Positions 1 through 7,240 of a stretch of DNA of 64,000 nt are shown in pieces. The position numbers were made by a program, and so were the translations under genes. Below the pieces are notes generated by a model that was given only the letters and a program-made list of their open reading frames with translations, was not told where the DNA came from and ran no database searches. The stretch is from Streptomyces sp. NBC_00554. GTDB taxonomy: Bacteria > Actinomycetota > Actinomycetes > Streptomycetales > Streptomycetaceae. Each line of letters opens with the position of its first letter. The stretch's first letter is position 1. The stretch covers positions 9,626,501 to 9,690,500 of the forward strand of contig NZ_CP107799.1 in the NCBI RefSeq assembly GCF_041431135.1, written 5' to 3'.

Positions 1-1694
1 TGACGAGCCCTGTGCAGGCGGCGGACGCATCGGACTCCGCCAACCAAGTGGCGACCTACTCCATCCCCGACGACATCGCCACGAACGACAGCTTCGCCGT
101 CAAGGTGAGAACCCCAGGCGGCACCTGGAAGGCAGTCGACGTCTACCGCGCGAGGTTCATGACCATCGATCCGAGAACAGGAAGCGGCACCACACAGAAC
201 TCGTCCATGGCGTACTTCGACTTCTCGGGCGAGGTCCAGGTCTCGGTCACCTACACCCAGGACACGGCTCGGAAGGCCAGGATTCGCCCCACTTCGTACG
301 ACATCGCGCACAAACTGGACAAGAGCAGCGGCACCCTGACCTTCAGCCTCACCGAACCGCGCAACCTGTCCATCGAGTTCAACGAGGACCTCTTCGACAA
401 CCTCCAGCTGTTCGCCGGAGCGATCGACACCAATCCGCCCAGCGAGGACGACCCGGACGTCATCTACTTCGGCCCCGGCGTGCACGCCCCCTCGGACGGC
501 AAGGTCACGGTGCCCAGCGGCAAGACCGTCTACCTGGCCGGCGGCGCGGTGCTCAAGGCACGCGTCGTCTTCGACCACGTCCAGAACGCCAAGCTGCTGG
601 GCCGGGGCCTGGTCTACGAGGCACCCAACGGGGGCGCCTGCGGCGTCGACTACTGCGAGAACATCGAGATCGACGGCGTCACGATGATGCTCCCTTGGGG
701 CCACTCCATCAGCGCCGGACAGACCAAGAACCTCACCATCCGCAACCTTCGCTCGATGTCCGCCACGGGCTGGGGCGACGGCATCGACCTGTTCTGCTGC
801 CAGGACGTGGTGATCGACGGCGTGTTCATGCGCAACTCCGACGACTGCGTCGCCGTCTACAACCATCGCTGGGACTTCGTCGGCGACAGCAGCAACATCG
901 TCGTCAAGAACTCCACGCTGTGGGCCGACGTGGCGCACCCGGTCAACATCGGCACGCACGGCAACACCGACAACCCCGAGACCATCGAGAACGTCACCTT
1001 CAAGAACATCGACATCCTCGACCATCGCGAACCACAACTCGACTACCAGGGCTGCTTCGCACTCAACGCCGGGGACAGCAACCTCATCCGCAACGTCCGC
1101 ATCGAGGACGTCCGCGTGGAGGACTTCCGTTGGGGACAACTCATCAACATGCGGGTGATGTTCAACAAGTCGTACAACACCTCCGCCGGCCGCGGCATCG
1201 AGATGGTCTACATCAAGGACCTCAGCTACACCGGGACCCACGCCTCCACCTCGCACATGGTGGGCTACGACGCGGACCACGCCATCAAGGACGTCATCTT
1301 CGAGAACCTCGTCATCAACGGGACGCTCGTCTCCGACACCGACGGCCACGCCTCCTGGTACAAGACCTCGGACTTCGTCCCGATGTACACCAACGAGCAT
1401 GTCTCCAACCTGAAGTTCGTCGACTCCGGGGCCTCGCTCACCGCAGTGCTGCCCGCGATCAGCAGCGCGGACTCCGTGACCGGGAACGCCGGTTCCGACT
1501 TCGCCTACACCATCGAGGCGTCCAACCACCCGTACGCCTTCGCGGCCACCGGCCTGCCGGACGGCCTGACCGTGAACAAGTCCACCGGAGCCATCTCGGG
1601 CAAGCCCACGGACACCGGCACCTCGTCCGTCGAGCTCAGTGCCACCAACGCCGTCGGCACCGGCACCCGGACCCTCACCCTGGTGGTGGGCTGA
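1..1694 (+). CDS. Secreted GH28-like right-handed beta-helix protein with C-terminal Ig-like domain (5' partial)
   Basis: The reading frame is open to the first base of the window, and the residues just after the edge (TSPVQAADAS) look like the end of a signal peptide, so the true start lies upstream; a GTG at 12 is the first start codon visible. About 560 residues are seen. The middle (residues 150-450) has the repetitive IENVTF/NIVVKNS pattern of a pectate-lyase-type beta-helix. GWGDGID, NSDDCVAVY and IGTHGN line up with the acidic NTD, DD and HG motifs of family GH28 glycosidases, but I see no clear RIK motif. Residues 480-560 form a putative Ig domain (GLPDGLTVNKSTG). The likely role is extracellular cleavage of an acidic or branched polysaccharide; the substrate cannot be read. 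The stop is one base before the ATG of the next gene, so the two are probably co-transcribed. Confidence 0.75.
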   Translation, partial: TSPVQAADASDSANQVATYSIPDDIATNDSFAVKVRTPGGTWKAVDVYRARFMTIDPRTGSGTTQNSSMAYFDFSGEVQVSVTYTQDTARKARIRPTSYDIAHKLDKSSGTLTFSLTEPRNLSIEFNEDLFDNLQLFAGAIDTNPPSEDDPDVIYFGPGVHAPSDGKVTVPSGKTVYLAGGAVLKARVVFDHVQNAKLLGRGLVYEAPNGGACGVDYCENIEIDGVTMMLPWGHSISAGQTKNLTIRNLRSMSATGWGDGIDLFCCQDVVIDGVFMRNSDDCVAVYNHRWDFVGDSSNIVVKNSTLWADVAHPVNIGTHGNTDNPETIENVTFKNIDILDHREPQLDYQGCFALNAGDSNLIRNVRIEDVRVEDFRWGQLINMRVMFNKSYNTSAGRGIEMVYIKDLSYTGTHASTSHMVGYDADHAIKDVIFENLVINGTLVSDTDGHASWYKTSDFVPMYTNEHVSNLKFVDSGASLTAVLPAISSADSVTGNAGSDFAYTIEASNHPYAFAATGLPDGLTVNKSTGAISGKPTDTGTSSVELSATNAVGTGTRTLTLVVG

Positions 1695-1695
1695 C

Positions 1696-4600
1696 ATGGC
1701 GAGACGCTTCAGCCGCCGGTCGTTCCTGGGCGGCACCGGGACCATGACCGCATCCGTTGTCGCCGCAGCCGGTCCCACCACACTCCTCGCGTCGGGCACG
1801 GCGCACGCCGAGATACCCGTGGAGGACGGGGCCGCCGGCTTCACCTTCGCCCACCCGGGGATCCTGCACACCCAGGAGGACCTCGACCGTATGAGAACCG
1901 CGGTCGCCGCCCAGGAGGACCCGGTCTACTCGGGATACCAGGCCATGGCCGCGGACAGCCGGTCCTCCTACGACTACACGGCGGCGAACACCGGCCAGAT
2001 CACCACCTGGGGACGCGGCCCGTACAACTACCAGGACCAGGCGCCGAATGACGCCGCCGCGGCCTACCAGAACGCCCTGATGTGGTACATCACGCAGGAC
2101 GTCCGGTACGCGGACAAGGCGCGGGACATCGTCAACATCTGGTCGAGGAGCCTGGAGGGAATCACCGGCGCGGACGGCGAACTCGGGGCGTCCCTGCAGG
2201 GGTTCAAGTTCGTCAACGCGGCGGAGCTTCTGCGCCACACCGGCTACGACGGCTGGGCGGCTGAGGACATCGCGCGGTGCGAGAAGTCCCTCAAGGACGT
2301 CTGGTACAAGGCCCAGTCCGGCTACGCCCTGTTCGCCAACGGTGGCTGGGACGCGGGAATCATCCAGACCGTCCTGGGCATCGGCGTCTTCTGCGACGAC
2401 CGCGTGATGTTCGAGGACGCGGTGCGGTACGCCGCCGCCGGTGCGGGCAACGGCAGCATCAGGCACCGGATCATCAACACGTCCGGGCAGGGCCAGGAGA
2501 GCGGCCGGGACCAGACGCACGAGCAGTTGGCCCTCGGCCTGCTCGCCGGCGCGGCCCAGGTGGCGTGGAACCAGGGCGTCGACCTCTTCGGTTTCGCGGG
2601 CAACCGCATTCTCGCCGGCTACGAGTACGACGCGAAGTACAACCTGGGCAACGACGACGTGAGCTTCGTGGCCGACCTCGACCGCACCGGCAAATACATC
2701 AAGACCAAGGTCACCACCCTCGTACGGGGTCTGTCCCGCCCCATCTTCGAACTGGCCTACGCGCACTACGTGAGCGTGCTGGGCCTGCCGGCGCCGTACA
2801 CGAAGCAGGCGGTCTTCCGGGGCACCGGCGGGGCCCGGTTCGTCGAGGGCTACGACCAGGACCACCCGTCCTGGGGCACACTCACCTGCGCGCGCGAGGC
2901 GCCGACCTCGTCGACTCCCGTCGCGCCCCCCGGCGCTCCGGCCGGGCTGACCGCGAGCAACGGATCGGACTCCGTCGACCTCGCCTGGGTGGGGTCGGTG
3001 GACCCCGCCAGCGCCACCTCGGCGGCGACGTACTCGGTCGCGCGGGCGAGCACCAGCGGCGGGACGTACCAGACGATCGCCACCGGGCTGACGGCCACGA
3101 AGTACACCGATCTCGAAGTCACCATCGGCACGACGTACTACTACACGGTCACTGCCACCAACGCGGTGGGCACGAGTGTGGCCTCTCTGGAGGCCTGCGC
3201 GACGGCCGGTCTGCCCAGCAACTGGTCGTCGCGGAATGTGGGAACCGTTCAGGCGTCGGGGCTGACGACTTTCGACGGCGAGCGGTTCACGCTGGAGGCC
3301 AGCGGCGCGGACATCGCGGGCACCGCCGACAGCTTCCGGATCGCGCAGATGTCGCTGAGCGGGAACGTGACCATCACCGCGCGGGTGGTGTACCCGCTCA
3401 GTTCGCAGTACGGCAAGGTCGGCGTGATGATGCGCAGTTCGACGGCGGCGGGCTCGGCGCACGCGGCGATGCTGCTCCAGGGCCTCACCCTCGCCGCCTG
3501 GAGCGGGGTGTGGACCACCCGCGACGCCACCGGGGCGACGACCTCGGCGACCGGCAGCACCCCGGTTCCGCCCGCACAGCAGACCGCGATCTCGACGGCC
3601 GCCTCGTACCCGATCTCCAATCTGGGGTCACTGCCGGCTTCGGCGACTCCGCTGTCGGCCCCTTACGTGGAGGCCGCGGGCGACGGGTACCGGATGCGGA
3701 TGCCCTACTGGGTGCGCCTTGAGCGCGTCAAGAACACGTTCACCGGCTCGATCTCCCCGGACGGCGTGCACTGGACCGAGGTCGGCTCCACCGAACTGGA
3801 CCTCGGCACGACCGTCTACGTCGGCCTGGTGAACTGCTCGTGCCTGGGTGTCGCGGAGTCCTACGCGGAGACCGGAACGGCGGCCTTCGACAACATCACC
3901 GTGGTCCGCAAGTCCTCCACGCACTGGCAGGTGGCCGCGCCCAAGGGGACCGTCACCGCACTGGCGGCGACTACCGGGACCAGCGCGATCGAGCTGACCT
4001 GGAGCGATACGGACCTGTCCGGCCGCTACACCGTCAAGCGCGGCACCTCACCGGGCGGCCCCTACGAGGCGATCGCCACCGGCGTGGGACCGGTGGGCTT
4101 CGGCGTCCACACCGGCTACCGCGACCCCACCGGGACGCCCGGCACGACCTACTACTACGTGATCGCCAAGACCAACGTGGGCGGGGCAGGCCCCGTCTCG
4201 GCCGAGGTCGACGCGACGATGCCGACGCCGCCCGCGCCGAAACTGAGCAGCGCGTCAGCCGCGTACGCCAACACGGGTGTGCCGTTCGAGTATCTGATCG
4301 GCGCCTCCAACGATCCCGCGTCCTTCAACGCCACCGGACTGCCCGCCGGGCTGAGCGTCAGCGCCGCGACCGGTCTGATCTCCGGCACCCCCACGGGCAC
4401 GGGGGACTTCACCGTCCGGATCTCGGCCACCAACGCCGCCGGCACCGACACCGCGACGCTCGAACTCGGCGTCGGGACACCGCCGCCCGCGCCGTGGTCG
4501 TACCAGGACATCGGCGACTACGTCCTGGACGAACGGCTGTTGGGCATCTACGGCGTGGTGTCCCTGCGCACACCGGGCATCACCGGTTACGACGCCACGG

Positions 4601-6336
4601 ACGCCAGCTTCACCGTGCGCGGCGCCGGTACAGACCTCAACGTCAACGGCCAGGGCATGACCGCCCAGTACACCTACCTGCCGGTCACCGGCGACACCAC
4701 GTTCATCGCCCGGGTCGCGAGCCGGACCAACGCGGGCAACGACGACCAGGTCGGCCTGCTGATGACCCAGTCCCTCTCGCCGTTCGGCCAGATGGCAGGC
4801 GCGATCCTGACCAGCACCGGCGGCGGCGACACCGGCGTCAAACAGTTCGTACGCCGCCAGGTGGTGGCCGGCGGCACGACCACCACCAACGCGAGCGGCA
4901 GCGGCGTGGCCACTCCCACCTGGCTGCGGATGGAGCGCAGCGGCAACAAGTTCACCGCCTCCGCCTCCACCGACGGCACCACCTGGTCGGTCATCGGCCG
5001 GGACACGATCTCCACCTTCGGCTCGGCCCCTTTCTACGTCGGGCTCGCCGTCACCTCCCGTACCCCGTCGGCCCTCAACACCACCGTCTTCGACCACGTC
5101 AGCGTGACGGCGGGCGCGACCACCGTCCTCGGACAGCCCGTCCAGGCCCCCTACAAGACGTTCACCTCGGCGACGGCCGCCACCGCGGCCTACGGCCAGT
5201 CCGGCACCGACCTCGCCATCTACGGCGACGGATCCGACGTCTGGGGCGGCACCGACCAGTACAGCGCCATCTATCTGACCGGTGCCCTGCCCAAGGCGTC
5301 CATCGCCACGGTCGCGGTGACCTCGCAGGACTCCACCGCCGCCTGGGCAAGAGCCGGAATCATGGTCCGCGACGACATCACCGGCACCGGCACCTCGCCC
5401 GGGTACCTCACGCTCTCCGTGACGCCCGGCCACGGCGTCGCGCTCCAGTGGGACAGCGACGGCGACGGAACCCTCGACTGCAGCATCGAGACGGACGGCA
5501 GCACCACCTACCCGACCTGGCTCAAGCTCGTCCGTTCCGGTACCGACTACACCGGCTACCGCTCCACCGACGGCAATACCTGGACCACCGTCGGCACCGC
5601 CACCGTCGCGAGCGCGGTGACCGGCCAGGACGTGGGGACCTTCACGACCGCCGCCTCCAGCACGGCCGCGGAGTCCGACTTCAGCGAGTTCACCGTCACC
5701 GCGCAGACACTCGCCCAGGTCCTCGCCCAAGCCCGCGAGACCGACCAGGCGGCCTGGACGCAGGCGAGCTACGCGGCCTTCACCGCCGAACTCGACCGCA
5801 TCGAGACGGAGGGGGCGAAGCCCGGCGCCGACGAAGACGCCCTGATCGACGAGGTGTTCACCGCGTACGACCTGCTGGACCCCAGCCACGCCTTGGTCGT
5901 TGGGGCGGCCCGGTCGCTGCAGTCCGTCAACGTGCCGGACTACTACGCCGCTTACGGCTCCGACGGGCTCGGCATCCTCGGTCAGGTCACCGAAGACAGC
6001 AGCGACACCGTCAAGAAGCAGGCCGGCTTCACGGTGGTGGCCGGCCTCGCGGACGCCACCGGCTTCTCCTTCCGCAGCGCCGACGGCCGATACCTACGGC
6101 ACTACAGCTTCCGCATCAGGCTGGACGCGAGCGACGGCTCGGACACCTTCAAGCAGGACGCGACCTTCCACGCCGTCACCGGATCACAGGACGAGTCGGT
6201 CCGGCTGATGTCCCACAACTTCCCCACGCGTTGCATCCGCCACCGCTCCTACCAGTTGTGGGTGGACGAGTACTCCGCCTCCGACGCCCCCATCCAGGAC
6301 GACAGCTCGTTCATCCCGGTGGGCGCTTGGACCTGA
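1696..6336 (+). CDS. Tat-exported multidomain alginate-lyase-family protein with Fn3, Ig, ConA-like and AbfB modules
   Basis: 1546 residues. The ATG is chosen because it follows the upstream stop by one base and begins a Tat signal (SRRSFLGG at about residue 7, ending TAHA). Residues 50-390 match the alginate_lyase (PF05426-type) alpha-helical fold, including the family signature GQESGRDQTHEQLALG. After it come an Fn3 domain (410-504), a ConA-like domain (505-740), a second Fn3 (748-841), an Ig-like He_PIG domain (842-928), two more ConA-like domains (933-1142, 1143-1335), a helical linker (1337-1400) and an AbfB-type carbohydrate-binding domain (1400-1546; SLQSVNVPDYYAAYG, FSFRSADGRYLRH). 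The likely role is a secreted polysaccharide lyase or hydrolase that binds a complex, perhaps arabinose-decorated, cell-wall polymer. Assignment to a lyase reaction is from family only. It forms a putative operon with the beta-helix gene before it. Confidence 0.8.
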   Translation: MARRFSRRSFLGGTGTMTASVVAAAGPTTLLASGTAHAEIPVEDGAAGFTFAHPGILHTQEDLDRMRTAVAAQEDPVYSGYQAMAADSRSSYDYTAANTGQITTWGRGPYNYQDQAPNDAAAAYQNALMWYITQDVRYADKARDIVNIWSRSLEGITGADGELGASLQGFKFVNAAELLRHTGYDGWAAEDIARCEKSLKDVWYKAQSGYALFANGGWDAGIIQTVLGIGVFCDDRVMFEDAVRYAAAGAGNGSIRHRIINTSGQGQESGRDQTHEQLALGLLAGAAQVAWNQGVDLFGFAGNRILAGYEYDAKYNLGNDDVSFVADLDRTGKYIKTKVTTLVRGLSRPIFELAYAHYVSVLGLPAPYTKQAVFRGTGGARFVEGYDQDHPSWGTLTCAREAPTSSTPVAPPGAPAGLTASNGSDSVDLAWVGSVDPASATSAATYSVARASTSGGTYQTIATGLTATKYTDLEVTIGTTYYYTVTATNAVGTSVASLEACATAGLPSNWSSRNVGTVQASGLTTFDGERFTLEASGADIAGTADSFRIAQMSLSGNVTITARVVYPLSSQYGKVGVMMRSSTAAGSAHAAMLLQGLTLAAWSGVWTTRDATGATTSATGSTPVPPAQQTAISTAASYPISNLGSLPASATPLSAPYVEAAGDGYRMRMPYWVRLERVKNTFTGSISPDGVHWTEVGSTELDLGTTVYVGLVNCSCLGVAESYAETGTAAFDNITVVRKSSTHWQVAAPKGTVTALAATTGTSAIELTWSDTDLSGRYTVKRGTSPGGPYEAIATGVGPVGFGVHTGYRDPTGTPGTTYYYVIAKTNVGGAGPVSAEVDATMPTPPAPKLSSASAAYANTGVPFEYLIGASNDPASFNATGLPAGLSVSAATGLISGTPTGTGDFTVRISATNAAGTDTATLELGVGTPPPAPWSYQDIGDYVLDERLLGIYGVVSLRTPGITGYDATDASFTVRGAGTDLNVNGQGMTAQYTYLPVTGDTTFIARVASRTNAGNDDQVGLLMTQSLSPFGQMAGAILTSTGGGDTGVKQFVRRQVVAGGTTTTNASGSGVATPTWLRMERSGNKFTASASTDGTTWSVIGRDTISTFGSAPFYVGLAVTSRTPSALNTTVFDHVSVTAGATTVLGQPVQAPYKTFTSATAATAAYGQSGTDLAIYGDGSDVWGGTDQYSAIYLTGALPKASIATVAVTSQDSTAAWARAGIMVRDDITGTGTSPGYLTLSVTPGHGVALQWDSDGDGTLDCSIETDGSTTYPTWLKLVRSGTDYTGYRSTDGNTWTTVGTATVASAVTGQDVGTFTTAASSTAAESDFSEFTVTAQTLAQVLAQARETDQAAWTQASYAAFTAELDRIETEGAKPGADEDALIDEVFTAYDLLDPSHALVVGAARSLQSVNVPDYYAAYGSDGLGILGQVTEDSSDTVKKQAGFTVVAGLADATGFSFRSADGRYLRHYSFRIRLDASDGSDTFKQDATFHAVTGSQDESVRLMSHNFPTRCIRHRSYQLWVDEYSASDAPIQDDSSFIPVGAWT

Positions 6337-6438
6337 TGTGCATACCGCAGCCGGCGAGGGACCAACGGCCCCGGGGCATGAGTTTCAGTCGCTGCTTCCT
6401 GGAGTGATTCGGATCCGGTTCCCGCACAAGCAGGCCGC

Positions 6439-6648
6439 TCAGTTCCAGGTCGGCATCATGGCTTCGGGGTAGCGGGCGCCGTAGCCGCCGGTGGGCAGGA
6501 TCTCCTTGATGTGGGCGAGGTCGGCATCGGTGAGGCTGACGTGGGCGGCGCCGATGTTCTCCTGGAGCCGATCGAGGTTGCGCGTGCCGGGGATGGGGAC
6601 GATGTCCTCGCCCTGTGTCAGGAGCCAGGCAAGGGCGAGCTGGAGTCC
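6439..6648 (-). pseudogene. 3' remnant of an aldo/keto reductase gene
   Basis: On the minus strand the frame from 6648 to a TGA at 6439-6441 reads LQLALAWLLTQGEDIVPIPG and then TRNLDRLQENIGAAHVSL, ending in EAMMPTWN. This is the typical C-terminal third of an aldo/keto reductase (the VPIPGTR loop binds the NADPH 2'-phosphate). No start codon or catalytic Asp/Tyr/Lys/His region is present upstream; the frame instead meets an unrelated 8-codon stub. It is a decayed fragment with no predicted activity. Confidence 0.75.
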
Positions 6649-6680
6649 TCAGCATGGTTCTGATCTGCGGCCGCACCAAA

Positions 6681-6717
6681 TTACGAGAAGTCGATGAGCA
6701 TCTTCATGGGTACCTCC
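6681..6717 (-). pseudogene. Eight-codon gene stub with a strong ribosome binding site
   Basis: Minus strand: a near-perfect Shine-Dalgarno (AGGAGGT, 6711-6717) stands in front of ATG at 6707, and the frame MKMLIDFS ends at TAA (6681-6683). A NotI-type GCGGCCGC lies just after it, followed by the aldo/keto reductase tail in another frame. It looks like the surviving 5' end of a gene whose body was deleted. A short leader peptide is possible but nothing downstream supports it. Confidence 0.4.
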
Positions 6718-7004
6718 TGGTGGGATGAGCAGGTGAGCATTGGTTTGTCTGGTGTGGCTGACGTGCGCTGGGACGGTTTCGGAAGCCTGCTCTGGAAAGT
6801 GTCGATGCTGAGCGGGCGGGGGTCACGTGCGCGGACGCCAACGGGTGAGTGAGGGTCGCACGCCGCTGCGTCTTGGGTTGCCGTCGTTGGACCACTCCCG
6901 TGGACGTGGTCACCGGCGTCCGGTTTGTACTCCGTCCATGAACGCAGGCCCCAGGCCACTCAACAACTTCACATTGGCGGCGGAAAGGAAGACCGCACCT
7001 ACCC

Positions 7005-7160
7005 GCATACAACGCGCTGCCGAACGACCACGACAAGGCGTTCGTCGAGCTCAAGGGCGCCGACCGCTTCACCTTCGCCAGCGCCAACACCACAGTCGTC
7101 AAATACAGCGTCACCTGGCTCAAACGCTTCGTCGATAACGACACCCGCTACGACCCCACG
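7005..7160 (+). pseudogene. 3' remnant of a cutinase/PET-hydrolase-like polyester hydrolase
   Basis: The frame starting at 7005 reads YNALPNDHDKAFVELKGA then DRFTFASANTTVVKYS and WLKRFVDNDTRYDP. This resembles the C-terminal strand and helix of actinobacterial cutinases (xKxYVEL-GAxHF...ISWLKRFIDNDTRY). The histidine expected in the GA-H-F position reads Arg (GADRF), and the usual disulphide-forming C-terminus is missing. The serine and aspartate of the triad would lie upstream and are absent. Together with the two stubs to its left, the 904 bases 6337-7240 hold only gene debris; I see nothing else in them. Confidence 0.65.
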
Positions 7161-7240
7161 AGGAGCGCGGCAGGCACGGGCCATCACGGCCGCCCGTGCC
7201 TGCCGCGTCTCGCATGCGGCGTCACGTACGTCTCCTGCGG

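Noticed and set aside
3840..6407. 855-codon open frame in a second plus-strand frame
   Set aside because: It is an Arg/His-rich frame-shift shadow of the multidomain lyase gene; only the lyase frame shows domains and continuous G/C third-position bias.
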